NCBI RefSeq assembly: GCF_019659805.1
Contig: NZ_JAIFRO010000003.1
Coordinates: forward strand, 181,711-245,710
DNA from: Bartonella raoultii
GTDB lineage: Bacteria; Pseudomonadota; Alphaproteobacteria; Rhizobiales; Rhizobiaceae
Length of the DNA stretch: 64,000 bases
Direction: 5' to 3'
The notes below the pieces were generated by a model. That model worked only from the letters and a program-made list of their open reading frames with translations. It ran no database searches and was not told the DNA's origin. The position numbers were made by a program, and so were the translations under genes. Positions 44,451 to 54,702 of this stretch are shown here, piece after piece; within the stretch, counting starts at the first letter, position 1, and each line of letters begins with the position of its first letter.

Positions 44451-45746
44451 TTATGGATTAAGTTTAAAAACGACTTCTCCTTTAACAAAGGTTTGGAGAA
44501 CACGTCCCTGAAAGCGTGCATTTTCAAAAGGTGTATTTTTTGAACGTGAATACAGCTTTTCTGTCGATACAATCCATGGTTCATCAAGATCAACTAAGAT
44601 CAGGTCTGCTGGAGCACCTTTCTTAAGTGTTCCTGCATTGAGTCCAAAAAGTTTTGCAGGTGTCGTTGATAAAAGCTCAGTAAGTCGTAAAAGAGATATA
44701 GCTCCATTATGATAAAGGCGTAAAGCAGCACTCAATAAGGTTTCCATACCAATAGCACCTGCTGGTGCGTCATTAAATGGTAAATTTTTTGTATCCATAC
44801 TTTGAGGATCATGAGAAGAAACAATAATATCCACCGTTCCATCTTTTACTGCTTCAATCATTGCTATACGATCTTCTTCTGAGCGTAATGGAGGCATGAG
44901 ATGAAAGGAAGTGCGATATTGAGCAATATCATTTTCATTAAGAGATAAGTGATTAATAGATACACCTGCTGAAATCTTGGTACTTCGTTGTTTTCCTAAA
45001 CGGAGGGCTTCTACAGACATTGCTGTTGATATTTGAGCAGCATGATAGCGTGTTTGTGTTAAAGCTGCTAGTCGCAAATCTCTTTCAAGTGGAATGACTT
45101 CTGCTTCACGAGGAATTCCAGAAAGACCAAGCCAACTTGCCAGTAAACCTTCATTCATAACACCTTTTTCTGTAAGGTCTTTATCTTGTGTTTCATGCAT
45201 CAATAGAGCATCAAAATCGCGTGCATAAGTCATTGCACGCCGCATAACAGATGAATTTTGAAGTGTGTTTTTTCCTTCACTAAAAGCAACTGCTCCTGCT
45301 TCTTTGAGTAAGCCAAATTCAGCTATTGTTTGTCCATTGAAACCTTGAGTGATTGCAGCAACAGGATAAACATTAACAGATGAGATTTCTTTTGCTATAT
45401 GCGTGATGAATTGAACAAGTGTTACGTTATCAATAATTGAATTTGTATTCGGCATCATAAGGAAGGATGTAATACCACCTGCTGCTGCTGATTGGCTTGC
45501 TGAAGCAAAAGTTTCACGCTGTTCATTTCCTAGTTCTCCCACAAAAACGCGGGCATCAACAAGACCAGGAAGAATTGCTTTGTTTTGTGCATTAATAACT
45601 TCTGCTCCTTCAGGGATTCCTTGATTTAAAGCCTCTTTTCCAGTGGCCATAATCAAACCATTTTCAATAATAACTGTACCGATTTCATCAATTGCACGTG
45701 AAGGGTCAATGATACGAGCATTTTGAAAAACACAAGGTTTTGTCAT
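44451..45746 (-). CDS. pyrC: Dihydroorotase-like protein, probably non-catalytic (PyrC')
   Basis: A 431-residue amidohydrolase-fold protein that follows pyrB with a four-base overlap. The overall fold is that of type I dihydroorotase. However, the metal-binding His-x-His after LPGLVD is absent: the sequence is [15 protein letters not shown] where active enzymes have LPGLVDxHVH. The later region reads [10 protein letters not shown] instead of the usual [26 protein letters not shown] and the C-terminal strand remain. Such proteins paired with PyrB act as structural partners of aspartate transcarbamoylase (as in Pseudomonas). Catalytic PyrC should then be encoded elsewhere. Confidence 0.85.
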   Translation of the reverse strand: MTKPCVFQNARIIDPSRAIDEIGTVIIENGLIMATGKEALNQGIPEGAEVINAQNKAILPGLVDARVFVGELGNEQRETFASASQSAAAGGITSFLMMPNTNSIIDNVTLVQFITHIAKEISSVNVYPVAAITQGFNGQTIAEFGLLKEAGAVAFSEGKNTLQNSSVMRRAMTYARDFDALLMHETQDKDLTEKGVMNEGLLASWLGLSGIPREAEVIPLERDLRLAALTQTRYHAAQISTAMSVEALRLGKQRSTKISAGVSINHLSLNENDIAQYRTSFHLMPPLRSEEDRIAMIEAVKDGTVDIIVSSHDPQSMDTKNLPFNDAPAGAIGMETLLSAALRLYHNGAISLLRLTELLSTTPAKLFGLNAGTLKKGAPADLILVDLDEPWIVSTEKLYSRSKNTPFENARFQGRVLQTFVKGEVVFKLNP

Positions 45747-46708
45747 TTTTTCTCTCCACGGGTTTGAAAACGTGAATCCATTAAAGCTTCCATGACAGCC
45801 ATACGGACAGCGATTCCCATTTCTACTTGTGTATGAATCATACTTTGTGGTCCGTCTGCTATGTCAGATGCGATTTCTATACCACGGTTAATTGGTCCAG
45901 GATGTAGAATAATGCAATCGTTTTTGGCATAAACCAAATTGTCTTTATGTAAACCGAAGTAATGAAAATATTCACGAATGGAGGGAATAAAGGAACCTGT
46001 CATACGTTCATGTTGTAAGCGTAGCATCATGATGACATCTGCATCTTTAATGCCTTCTTTCATTGTGTTAAAAACTTCTACACTCATATCGGCTATTCTT
46101 GTAGGCAAAAGTGTTGAAGGAGCTACAGCACGAACACGTGCTCCCAAAGCATTAAGACTGAGAATATTTGAACGTGCCACACGTGAGTGTAGGATATCCC
46201 CACAAATTGCAACTGTTAATCCTTCAATACGGCCTTTAGCCTTTTTAATGGTCAGAGCATCTAATAAAGCTTGTGTTGGATGTTCATGGGCACCATCTCC
46301 AGCATTAATGACACAACAATTAACTTTTTGTGCTAATAAAGCAACAGCTCCGGCACAGCTATGGCGAATAACCAGTATATCTGGCTTCATTGCATTGAGA
46401 GTCATAGCCGTGTCAATTAATGTTTCACCTTTTTTTACAGATGAATTATTGATAGCCAGACTGATCACATTTGCTCCTAACCGTTTACCGGCTAATTCAA
46501 AAGAGGATTGTGTTCGTGTGGAAGCTTCAAAGAAGAGATTAATTTGGGTGCGCCCATGCAGTGTAGATTTTACTTTATCAATTTTTTGAGAAAGAATAAT
46601 ATTGCTATCTGCACGATCAAGCAATGTGGTAAGATCTTGTACACTCAAATCTTTTATACTTAAAAGATGTTGGTGGGGGAAAAGCGGAAAAAAAGTATCT
46701 TGAGTCAT
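45743..46708 (-). CDS. pyrB: Aspartate carbamoyltransferase catalytic subunit
   Basis: A 321-residue enzyme condensing carbamoyl phosphate with aspartate in pyrimidine synthesis. The carbamoyl-phosphate loop [20 protein letters not shown] and the [12 protein letters not shown] segment are intact. [16 protein letters not shown] and the C-terminal [19 protein letters not shown] match the bacterial class that associates with a DHO-like partner. It is the first gene of the operon pyrB-pyrC'-plsY-dprA, reading left. The start ATG is the first available. Confidence 0.96.
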   Translation of the reverse strand: MTQDTFFPLFPHQHLLSIKDLSVQDLTTLLDRADSNIILSQKIDKVKSTLHGRTQINLFFEASTRTQSSFELAGKRLGANVISLAINNSSVKKGETLIDTAMTLNAMKPDILVIRHSCAGAVALLAQKVNCCVINAGDGAHEHPTQALLDALTIKKAKGRIEGLTVAICGDILHSRVARSNILSLNALGARVRAVAPSTLLPTRIADMSVEVFNTMKEGIKDADVIMMLRLQHERMTGSFIPSIREYFHYFGLHKDNLVYAKNDCIILHPGPINRGIEIASDIADGPQSMIHTQVEMGIAVRMAVMEALMDSRFQTRGEKK

Positions 46709-46833
46709 AGCATTCTTTTTTATCTCTCTCTAAACAGATTAGACAAGCATTTGTTTGAATATGATAAAGGTTTTTTAACTGCAAAAAGACAAATAGTCTA
46801 TTATATGAATGATTTAAATAATGGAAGATACTT

Positions 46834-48462
46834 ATGAGTGCCATATCTGCGCAAAATGTTCGTCGAAAAAATGCATTTCTTAGTGATACGCTTATGTTTC
46901 GTATTGCCTCTACTCTGCCTAAGTTTTTACTAACAAGTTTTGAAGAAATAGGAGATTTTGTGGCAAGTTATGAAGCATGGGAGCTTTCCTCTGCAGCGAA
47001 TCGCTATCGACCAATATTGCGCTACAACGACAAATGGGGGAAGCCAATAGAAAAACTAGAGATACATTCTTCTTATCAAGCACTTCAACAATATTCCAGA
47101 AAGGTCGGCTTGGTTACTTCCCTTTGGGAAAATACTACTTCAGAAAATGGTGTCCGTTATCAAGCGCGTGCTATTCGCTTGGCTTTATCAGCGAGTTTAG
47201 AAACAGGACATTTGAATGAGGTTATTATGACAAGCGCAGCAATTGCTGTCTTAATCAGTGATATTGACCTCTTTAAAAAGTGGCAAAATGTGCTCTTATC
47301 ACGTCAATATGATTTATCATCTAAGCCTGTTAATAATAAAAAAGCAGCTTCGCTTACTTGTGCTTTTGACGATGTTGAGAAATGTGAAAAATATTTTTCC
47401 AATGCTTCAAGTGTTCAAAAGATTTCTTTTGATGAAAAAATGGGGCGTGATCTTTATCGTTTAAATGTCGTAAAAACAAATGTTATTAATCCTATAGTGG
47501 ATGGATATCTTGTTAGTGCAGAATTAGATGGTCATTTAAGTTGCTTTTTAGTTCCACGCATACAAGAAAATGGTGCATTAAATGGAAGCATATCTATTCG
47601 CCATTTAGTGCAGCGTTCTGGAGAAACCTTAACGCCAGAAGGGGTTGTTGCCTTTCAAGGAAGTTATGGTTGGCTTTTGGGAAATGCTGGGGAGGGGCTT
47701 AAAATCATTAAAGATATCGAAACAATGATGCGTTTTGATCAATCTGTTATATCAGCTGGTGTTTTGCGAGCTGCTCTTCAATTTGGTATAGATTTTTTTC
47801 GAAAAAAAATGCTCAATCAGCCTTTACCACCACTGACAGAGCGAATTTTTGCAGATATTGCATTGGATATTGCTGCTGCACAAGCTCTTGTTTTACGTTT
47901 AGCGCGCGCATTTGATAATGCTGCAAATGATCGTTCTGAAGCAGCTTTTGCACGAATCATGACCCCCATTATCGCTTATCACGTGAGCCAATTGGTTGTA
48001 CCCATTGTTGGTGAAGTTATTTCACAGGTTGGAATCGAAAGTTTTGTAGAGGATAATCCATTATCGCAAATGTTGTGTAATGCGCCTGCGCGAATTGTAA
48101 GAAATAGTTCTGCAAATCAATTGGTAAAAGATGCAATTCTTATTGCTGAAAAAGCCCCAGGATTATTTCAGAAGTTATTAGAAAAAATTGCTCGTGATAT
48201 TGGGCCTGCAGGTCCAAGAACAATTGAAATTATTAAATCTGCTGGGGAAATGGCATCAGCAAATGAGGGGGCTGGAAGATTCTTCCTAGAACAAGTAGCA
48301 TACGCTGCTGCGGCTGCATCACTTCATTCTACAGATATGGAACATGTTACAAATGCTTATATGGAAAGTCGTCTTGGAGGACAATGGAGATCTTCCTATG
48401 GTATGCTGATTGCGCGCTATAATGCAGGTCATTTGCTCAATGTTCTTTATCCTTCTATATGA
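46834..48462 (+). CDS. AidB-like acyl-CoA dehydrogenase-family protein
   Basis: A 542-residue flavoprotein the length of E. coli AidB. Typical features: the N-terminal region [20 protein letters not shown] with a following aromatic-rich helix, a middle beta domain ([20 protein letters not shown]), and a C-terminal helical bundle with [20 protein letters not shown] and [15 protein letters not shown]. AidB in E. coli belongs to the adaptive response to alkylation; its enzymatic role is unclear. It is transcribed alone, divergent from pyrB and convergent with ruvX, whose ends overlap by 16 bases. Confidence 0.85.
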   Translation: MSAISAQNVRRKNAFLSDTLMFRIASTLPKFLLTSFEEIGDFVASYEAWELSSAANRYRPILRYNDKWGKPIEKLEIHSSYQALQQYSRKVGLVTSLWENTTSENGVRYQARAIRLALSASLETGHLNEVIMTSAAIAVLISDIDLFKKWQNVLLSRQYDLSSKPVNNKKAASLTCAFDDVEKCEKYFSNASSVQKISFDEKMGRDLYRLNVVKTNVINPIVDGYLVSAELDGHLSCFLVPRIQENGALNGSISIRHLVQRSGETLTPEGVVAFQGSYGWLLGNAGEGLKIIKDIETMMRFDQSVISAGVLRAALQFGIDFFRKKMLNQPLPPLTERIFADIALDIAAAQALVLRLARAFDNAANDRSEAAFARIMTPIIAYHVSQLVVPIVGEVISQVGIESFVEDNPLSQMLCNAPARIVRNSSANQLVKDAILIAEKAPGLFQKLLEKIARDIGPAGPRTIEIIKSAGEMASANEGAGRFFLEQVAYAAAAASLHSTDMEHVTNAYMESRLGGQWRSSYGMLIARYNAGHLLNVLYPSI

Positions 48463-48926
48463 TGAAGGCTTTGAATCCTGTTAAGAGCGCCTTGTAATAT
48501 GAAAGCAGCAGCAGCCGAATCAATACGTCTTACTCTTTTTGCACGTGATACATCCATTTCTAAAAGAGAACGTTCTGCTGCAATCGTCGATAAACGTTCA
48601 TCCCAGAAAACAAAGGGAATTGCTGTATATTTTTCCATATTACTTACAAAAGTTCTCGTTGCTTGCACACGAGGACCACTGCTTCCATTCATGTTAAGAG
48701 GTAAGCCAATGATAATCCCTCCTACATTTTCACGATCAAAAATTTGTATAAGTGTGCGAGAATCGATCATAAACTTTTTTCGTTGAAGTACAGGACGTGG
48801 ATTTGAAAAGGTCAGCCCTCTATCAGAAATAGCAATTCCAATTGTTTTGGTTCCCAAATCTAAACCTGCTATTGTTTGCTTTGGTAAAAGATGGTTAATA
48901 ACTTCATTTATATGAATAATAGTCAT
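48447..48926 (-). CDS. ruvX: Putative Holliday junction resolvase / pre-16S rRNA nuclease
   Basis: A 159-residue YqgF-family protein with the RNase H-like fold. [20 protein letters not shown] carries the first catalytic Asp, [18 protein letters not shown] and [18 protein letters not shown] carry the other conserved acids, and [18 protein letters not shown] closes the domain. In E. coli YqgF matures the 5' end of 16S rRNA; resolvase activity has been proposed for relatives. Its 3' end overlaps the convergent AidB-like gene. It is read opposite to gatCA, whose start lies about 140 bases away. Confidence 0.93.
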   Translation of the reverse strand: MTIIHINEVINHLLPKQTIAGLDLGTKTIGIAISDRGLTFSNPRPVLQRKKFMIDSRTLIQIFDRENVGGIIIGLPLNMNGSSGPRVQATRTFVSNMEKYTAIPFVFWDERLSTIAAERSLLEMDVSRAKRVRRIDSAAAAFILQGALNRIQSLHHIEG

Positions 48927-49068
48927 AGTATTTATAATTTAAGTTTTAGTGTTTTAGGTTTATAAGCTAGATTTTTTATTTATATTGTGCGTATTTTTAC
49001 GCTTGCAAACACGGCTTTGTACATTCAAAATATGAATAAATGAATATTTAAGAGCAGAAAGGCATAGT

Positions 49069-49356
49069 ATGTCTGTTGATCAAAAAACAGTCAAGCAGGT
49101 TGCACATTTAGCACGTATTGCTATTCATGATGATGAAGTGGAACATATGACGAAAGAACTAAATGTCATTTTAGATTTTGCAGAACAGTTAAATGAAATT
49201 GATGTCAGTGAAATTGAACCATTAACATCTGTGATTCCCATGACTTTGCGAATGCGTGAAGATAAAATCACAGATGGTGACAAAGCAGCAGATATCGTAG
49301 CAAATGCACCTGTTACGGAAGAAAATTTTTTTCTTGTCTCAAAAATTATTGAATAA
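49069..49356 (+). CDS. gatC: Asp-tRNA(Asn)/Glu-tRNA(Gln) amidotransferase subunit C
   Basis: A 95-residue protein that wraps around GatA and stabilises the GatCAB amidotransferase. The family pattern is complete: [64 protein letters not shown] at the end. AGAGCAGAAAGG precedes the ATG. gatA follows after 31 bases, while gatB is not adjacent, so the third subunit is encoded elsewhere. Confidence 0.96.
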   Translation: MSVDQKTVKQVAHLARIAIHDDEVEHMTKELNVILDFAEQLNEIDVSEIEPLTSVIPMTLRMREDKITDGDKAADIVANAPVTEENFFLVSKIIE

Positions 49357-49387
49357 CTTTTAAATTTTAAAAATTTGAGAATCAATT

Positions 49388-50872
49388 ATGACTGATTTAA
49401 CAACTCTTACAATTGCACAAGCACGCAATGCCCTCACAAAAAAAGAAATTAAAGCAACTGAATTAACGGAAGCTTATTTAAAAGCAATTGAGGTGGCCAA
49501 TCCAATTTTAAATGCTTATGTAACAATAACAGCAGAACAAGCAAGAAAAATGGCTGCTGAATCCGATTGTCTTTTATCTAAAGGGCAGGGAAGATCCTTA
49601 GAAGGAATCCCACTAGGAATTAAGGATCTTTTTGCGACATATGGTATTCATACTCAAGCCTGCTCACGTATTCTTGATGGCTTTAAACCACACTATGAAT
49701 CCACTGTAACCAGTAATTTATGGCAAAACGGAGCTGTTATGTTAGGAAAACTTAACATGGATGAATTTGCTATGGGATCTTCTAATGAAACGTCATATTA
49801 TGGTTCTGTTATAAATCCATGGCGAAAAAAAGGTTCTCATGAAAAACTTGTGCCAGGTGGTTCTTCAGGTGGTTCTGCAGCTGCTGTTGGAGCACAGATT
49901 TGTGCTGGTGCAACAGCGACAGATACAGGTGGTTCAATACGTCAACCAGCAGCATTTACTGGGACTGTCGGAATAAAACCAACTTATGGACGTTGTTCAC
50001 GGTGGGGTGTTGTTGCTTTTGCTTCCTCACTTGATCAAGCTGGACCTATTGCTAGAGACGTTCGCGATTGCGCTATTTTACTTAAATCAATGGCTTCTTT
50101 TGATGAAAAAGATTCCACATCAGTTGATGTACCAGTTCCTCATTATGAAAATTTTCTTGGGAAATCCATAAAAGGAATGAAAATTGGTATTCCAAAAGAA
50201 TATTACCTTGAAGGAATGTCTTCTGAAATTGTGGAACTTTGGCAAAAAGGAATAAATTGGCTAAAAGAAGCAGGCGCTAAAATAAGTGAAGTTTCTTTGC
50301 CCCATACAAAATATGCTTTATCTGCTTACTATATTATTGCTCCTGCAGAAGCATCTTCTAATTTAGCACGTTATGATGGTGTTCGATTTGGTCTGCGTAT
50401 ACCGGGAAAAGATAGCATCGAAATGTATGAAAATACCCGTGCGGCTGGTTTTGGTGATGAAGTTAAACGGCGTATTTTAATTGGTACTTATGTGCTTTCA
50501 TCAGGCTATTATGATGCTTATTATTTAAAAGCTCAAAAAGTACGTACACTTGTAAAGCGTGATTTTGACCAATGTTTTTCTTCTGGTATTGATGCTATCC
50601 TTACACCAGCAACACCAACATCTGCTTTTGGTATTGCTGATAAAAAAATAAAAAATGATACTATGGCAATGTATCTGAATGATATTTTTACCGTGCCCGT
50701 GAATATGGCAGGCTTACCAGGAATCTCTGTTCCTGCGGGACTTTCAGAAAATGGCTTACCACTGGGATTGCAATTGATTGGTAAACCTTTTTCTGAAGAT
50801 GTTATTTTTCAGATAGCACATGTTATAGAACAAGAAGCGGGTATTTTTAATGCAGAAAAATGGTGGGTGTAA
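49388..50872 (+). CDS. gatA: Asp-tRNA(Asn)/Glu-tRNA(Gln) amidotransferase subunit A
   Basis: A 494-residue amidase-signature enzyme that releases ammonia from glutamine for transamidation of misacylated Glu-tRNA(Gln) or Asp-tRNA(Asn). The Ser-cisSer-Lys triad is in place: Lys79 (PLGIKDLF), Ser159 ([14 protein letters not shown]) and Ser183 ([12 protein letters not shown]). The C-terminal [20 protein letters not shown] is also characteristic. It is in an operon with gatC. After its stop a short inverted repeat (TCTTATTT/AAATAAGA, about 50920-50938) lies before the convergent liv operon. Confidence 0.97.
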   Translation: MTDLTTLTIAQARNALTKKEIKATELTEAYLKAIEVANPILNAYVTITAEQARKMAAESDCLLSKGQGRSLEGIPLGIKDLFATYGIHTQACSRILDGFKPHYESTVTSNLWQNGAVMLGKLNMDEFAMGSSNETSYYGSVINPWRKKGSHEKLVPGGSSGGSAAAVGAQICAGATATDTGGSIRQPAAFTGTVGIKPTYGRCSRWGVVAFASSLDQAGPIARDVRDCAILLKSMASFDEKDSTSVDVPVPHYENFLGKSIKGMKIGIPKEYYLEGMSSEIVELWQKGINWLKEAGAKISEVSLPHTKYALSAYYIIAPAEASSNLARYDGVRFGLRIPGKDSIEMYENTRAAGFGDEVKRRILIGTYVLSSGYYDAYYLKAQKVRTLVKRDFDQCFSSGIDAILTPATPTSAFGIADKKIKNDTMAMYLNDIFTVPVNMAGLPGISVPAGLSENGLPLGLQLIGKPFSEDVIFQIAHVIEQEAGIFNAEKWWV

Positions 50873-50973
50873 TAATAAAAAGCTCAAATTTTTATAAAAG
50901 TAATCTACTTTTAAAAGTATTTCTTATTTAAAATAAGAGAAAAAATTTTTGCTTTCCAATAAACAGAATAGTT

Positions 50974-51684
50974 TTAACCACCAAGATATGCTTCTTTAAC
51001 ACGTGGATCAGAAAGCATAGCTTTTCCTTCACCATGAAATAAAATATGCCCAACCTCAAGAATATAAGCATAATTTGCAATAGAAAGTGCTGCAAATGCA
51101 TTTTGTTCAATAAGAAGAACAGTTTTTCCCATATCATTAATTTTTTGGATAATAGAAAAAATTTCTTTTACAAGAAGTGGTGCTAATCCCAGAGATGGTT
51201 CATCTAATATAACCATATCAGGATTACTCATAAGCGCGCGACCTACCGCGAGCATTTGTTGCTCGCCACCTGACATTGTCCCTCCTAACTGTTTTGCTCT
51301 TTCACGCAAGCGTGGAAAAAGATCAAATACCCATTCAATATCACGACGAATGCCTGACTTATCACCACGAATATAAGCGCCTAGATGAAGATTTTCTAAA
51401 ACAGTGAAATGAGGCATAATATGCCGTCCCTCTGGGCTTAGTGCAATACCTAATCGTAAAATCTGCTCTGGTGATTTTTTAATAATTGATTCCCCTTTAT
51501 AAATAATATCCCCAGAAATAGATCGATTAAGCCCTGTAATAGACCGTACAATACTGCTTTTTCCAGCTCCATTGGCACCAATTAAAGTGACAATACTTCC
51601 TTTTTTTATAGACATAGAAAGGTTTTGCACAGCTTTAATGGCACCATAATAAACGTAAAGGTTTTTAATTTTAAGAATATTCAT
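50974..51684 (-). CDS. livF: Branched-chain amino-acid ABC transporter ATPase LivF
   Basis: The ATG at 51684 (MNILKIKN) is chosen because a GGAG site sits six bases upstream; earlier in-frame ATGs at 51690 and 51711 exist. The 236-residue ATPase has Walker A GANGAGKSS, ABC signature MSGGEQQML, Walker B MVILDEPSLGLAP and H-loop VLLIEQNAFAAL. With LivG it powers import of branched-chain amino acids or related compounds. It is the last gene of the liv cluster and overlaps livG by 14 bases. Confidence 0.95.
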   Translation of the reverse strand: MNILKIKNLYVYYGAIKAVQNLSMSIKKGSIVTLIGANGAGKSSIVRSITGLNRSISGDIIYKGESIIKKSPEQILRLGIALSPEGRHIMPHFTVLENLHLGAYIRGDKSGIRRDIEWVFDLFPRLRERAKQLGGTMSGGEQQMLAVGRALMSNPDMVILDEPSLGLAPLLVKEIFSIIQKINDMGKTVLLIEQNAFAALSIANYAYILEVGHILFHGEGKAMLSDPRVKEAYLGG

Positions 51685-52453
51685 AAACATCTCCGCCAAG
51701 ATAAGCTTCAATCACTTTAGGATTATTACGAACTTCACTGGGTGTACCATTAGCAATACAACAACCATATTCCATTACCCAAATATATTGGCAAAGCCTC
51801 ATAACAACTTTCATATCATGTTCTATCAGCAGAATTGTAAGGTTAAAATCTTTTTGTACTTTTGCTATGAATTTTCTAAGATCTTCGCTTTCTTGTGGAT
51901 TCATACCAGCAACAGGCTCATCAAGAAGCAGCAATTTAGGTTTTGTTGCAAGAGCACGTGCAATTTCTAAACGTCGTTGTACACCATAGGGCAGAGATGT
52001 TGCAGATTGATGAGCAAGATGAGCAAGTTGTAATCTCTCAAGAAGTTCCATTGCACTCTTATGAATCTCTTTTTTTTCTTTCATTGCTTTTGGCAAAAAT
52101 AGAGCAGAAGAAAACCATGGATATTTTTGGCGCACATGTGCTCCTACCATAACATTTTGTAGAACTGTCAAACCTGAAAAAAGGCGAATATTTTGAAATG
52201 TCCGTGCAATATGACGTCGACAGATAAGATAAGGAGCTTCTCCAGAAACTCTTTGCTCATCAAAAAGAATGGTTCCGCTTGTAGGAGCATAAAATCCAGA
52301 AATCATATTAAAAACTGTTGTCTTTCCAGCACCATTGGGACCAATTAATCCAGTAATTGTTCCCCGTTTAATTGTCATATTGATATTATTTACAGCAGTC
52401 AATCCGCCAAAACGCATCACAATATTATTGAGTGAAAGAATGATGTCGTTCAT
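51671..52453 (-). CDS. livG: Branched-chain amino-acid ABC transporter ATPase LivG
   Basis: A 260-residue ATPase with Walker A GPNGAGKTTVFN, the LivG-type signature SLPYGVQRRLEIARA, Walker B LLLLDEPVAGMNP and ILLIEHDMKVVM. A LivG-typical insertion of about 20 residues lies between Walker A and the signature (KYPWFSSALFLPKAMKEKKE). It overlaps livM by four bases upstream and livF by 14 bases downstream, giving a tightly coupled operon. Confidence 0.95.
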   Translation of the reverse strand: MNDIILSLNNIVMRFGGLTAVNNINMTIKRGTITGLIGPNGAGKTTVFNMISGFYAPTSGTILFDEQRVSGEAPYLICRRHIARTFQNIRLFSGLTVLQNVMVGAHVRQKYPWFSSALFLPKAMKEKKEIHKSAMELLERLQLAHLAHQSATSLPYGVQRRLEIARALATKPKLLLLDEPVAGMNPQESEDLRKFIAKVQKDFNLTILLIEHDMKVVMRLCQYIWVMEYGCCIANGTPSEVRNNPKVIEAYLGGDVYEYS

Positions 52454-53508
52454 AGCTTGCCCTCAGTATTAGAAAGCTTTTTTCGTGTCACAAAACGATA
52501 AATACAATTCCATGAAAATTCACGTTGTCCCATTAACCCTTTTCTCCAAAATAAGATAATGAAAAGCAATAACAGAGAAAAAACAACCATACGGAGCCCT
52601 GGTATCTCTGGAACAGAGATAGAACCTAAGTTAAATGGGCTTTCAATAATACGAAGCCATTCAAGCATAACTGTAATAATAATGCTTCCAATGATACTTC
52701 CTGTAATCGATCCAAGACCGCCAGCAACAACAATCATTAAAATGTTAAAGGTGAGAAGAAAATTAAACATTTTTGGATCAATCGTTGAAATAAGAGCAGC
52801 CATTAACGCTCCTCCTACACCTGCAAAAAAGGCCCCGACTGTAAAAGAAAAGCTGCGGTAGAAAAAAGCGTTAATACCCATTGTTTTTGCAGCAATTTCA
52901 TCATCTCGAACAGCACGCAGTACGTTTCCAGTATTGCTTTGCAATAAGAGAATAATGAAGATAACTGTAAAGGCCAACCAACCATAGTTCCACCATAATG
53001 TAGCACTTTGTGGAATACCTTTGATTCCTAAAGAACCATTTGTGAGAGATGTCGCGTTTGTAATAATAATGCGAATAATTTCTGCAAAACCTAATGTTGC
53101 AATTCCAAGGTAATCACCACCAAGACGTAATATTGGGATGGCAATCAATAGACCTACAATTGCAGCACACAGCCCACTTATAATAACAGATACAAAAAAA
53201 GGTAATTGCAAATGGAGCAATGGCTCAGCTATAGGCTCGAGAATCCACATCATTTCTTTTTGTTCAGGTGAAAGAAGTAAAATGGCACATACATAAGCAC
53301 CAATAGCCATAAAACCAGCATGTCCAAGAGAAAACATACCTGTAAAACCATAAATTAAATTAAGAGAAATTGCTAAGATTGCATTAATCGCAATAAGGTT
53401 AATAATACGAAGTGTATAATCATTGAAGTGATTATCAGCATAAAATAAAAAACTAATAAGAGCTAAAATACTGATACACGATAGAAAAGTTGTCACTGAC
53501 TTTGGCAT
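52450..53508 (-). CDS. livM: Branched-chain amino-acid ABC transporter permease LivM
   Basis: A 352-residue inner-membrane protein with about ten hydrophobic spans. INAILAISLNLIYGFTGMFS and GHAGFMAIGAYVCAIL are the LivM hallmarks, and LRAVRDDEIAAKTMGINAFF is the cytoplasmic coupling motif that contacts the ATPases. VVAGGLGSITGSIIGSIIIT completes the C-terminal half. Its start shares one base with the livH stop, and its end overlaps livG. It forms the translocation pore together with LivH. Confidence 0.94.
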   Translation of the reverse strand: MPKSVTTFLSCISILALISFLFYADNHFNDYTLRIINLIAINAILAISLNLIYGFTGMFSLGHAGFMAIGAYVCAILLLSPEQKEMMWILEPIAEPLLHLQLPFFVSVIISGLCAAIVGLLIAIPILRLGGDYLGIATLGFAEIIRIIITNATSLTNGSLGIKGIPQSATLWWNYGWLAFTVIFIILLLQSNTGNVLRAVRDDEIAAKTMGINAFFYRSFSFTVGAFFAGVGGALMAALISTIDPKMFNFLLTFNILMIVVAGGLGSITGSIIGSIIITVMLEWLRIIESPFNLGSISVPEIPGLRMVVFSLLLLFIILFWRKGLMGQREFSWNCIYRFVTRKKLSNTEGKL

Positions 53509-54584
53509 TAAATTTTCTCCTGATTTTTCTTGCCCATTAAACCGGTAGGCATCACCAATAAAATCAGAATCAATAGAACAAAAGCAAAGGCATCTCGATA
53601 TCCGGATAAAGCAGGAAAAAATGCAACCATCATAATTTCAATAAATCCTAATAATAAGCCTCCCAACATTGCTCCTGGAATTGAGCCAATCCCCCCAATA
53701 ACAGCAGCAATAAATGCTTTTAATCCTGGCAAAATCCCCATGTAAGGGTGAATTTGTGGATAGCGTAGAGACCACATAATACCTGCAATAGCAGCGAGCG
53801 CTGAACCTATACCAAATGTAAATGCAATGACTTTATTGACAGAAACCCCCATTAAACGCGTTGTTTCAATGTCGTGTGAAATCGCACGCATAGCAAGACC
53901 AGGCTTTGTTTTATGAATAATCCACAACAATAATACAATAAGAATAAAGGAAACTGTGGGAACAATCAAAGACATGGGAGTAATTCTAATAACTCTTTCC
54001 GCTCCTGATTCTAAATGCCATAGGAACGGTATTACAAGAAAGTCTGGTTGTTTAACACCTTTAGGGACGCCACTAAAAAGCACAGTAGAAAGATTTTCAA
54101 TGAAAAAAGAAACACCTATTGCACCGATAAGCGCAGATATACGTGGAGCATGCCGTAAAGGCTTATAGGCTAGTTGATCAACTGTAATGCCAACCGCACT
54201 TGTAATAAAAATTGAAAAAAGGAGAGCTAGAATCCAACTTGGCATAAAATCTTGAGGAGAAATTTTAAAATAATAGAAAAATCCCAACACAAGACTAAAA
54301 AAAACAATAATCCAATAAGCTTTAGGTCGTTTTTTAAACCCTATAAAAACTGAGTAATAAATAAGAATAGCCAGTAATATGAGAAGAATAGCAGCCCAAG
54401 CAGGCATAAAGCTAATTGTGGAAAAGAAAACGAAATATGCCCCCAGCATAAAGATATCACCATGAGCAAAATTAATGAGCCTTAATATACCATAGACCAT
54501 GGTATAACCAATAGCGATAAGTCCATAAAGAGATCCCAGTGCCAGTGCATTAAAAAAATACTGGATGAACATTTCATTGCTCAT
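53508..54584 (-). CDS. livH: Branched-chain amino-acid ABC transporter permease LivH
   Basis: A 358-residue inner-membrane protein with about eight to ten spans. ALALGSLYGLIAIGYTMVYG and LINFAHGDIFMLGAYFVF are typical of LivH. The coupling segment MRAISHDIETTRLMGVSVNK and FIAAVIGGIGSIPGAMLGGL are conserved. It carries an extra hydrophobic region around residues 85-130 with KKRPKAYW that lengthens it relative to E. coli LivH (308). It is separated from livJ by about 120 bases and overlaps livM. Confidence 0.93.
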   Translation of the reverse strand: MSNEMFIQYFFNALALGSLYGLIAIGYTMVYGILRLINFAHGDIFMLGAYFVFFSTISFMPAWAAILLILLAILIYYSVFIGFKKRPKAYWIIVFFSLVLGFFYYFKISPQDFMPSWILALLFSIFITSAVGITVDQLAYKPLRHAPRISALIGAIGVSFFIENLSTVLFSGVPKGVKQPDFLVIPFLWHLESGAERVIRITPMSLIVPTVSFILIVLLLWIIHKTKPGLAMRAISHDIETTRLMGVSVNKVIAFTFGIGSALAAIAGIMWSLRYPQIHPYMGILPGLKAFIAAVIGGIGSIPGAMLGGLLLGFIEIMMVAFFPALSGYRDAFAFVLLILILLVMPTGLMGKKNQEKI

Positions 54585-54702
54585 CTCTTATCCTTCCCAA
54601 TCTGCTTATTTATGTAAGATGAAATAAAAAACTTTTATATTTTAGTTGATAAAATAATCTCAACCAATTTTTTGTGCATTTGATTAGCAAAATTTGTTTT
54701 TT

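Noticed and set aside
45978-46589. 203-codon plus-strand frame
   Set aside because: It is entirely antisense to pyrB, which has complete family motifs.
50920-50940. Bidirectional terminator between gatA and livF
   Set aside because: A short AT-only inverted repeat exists, but it lacks GC pairs and a clear T tract, so it is not listed as a terminator.
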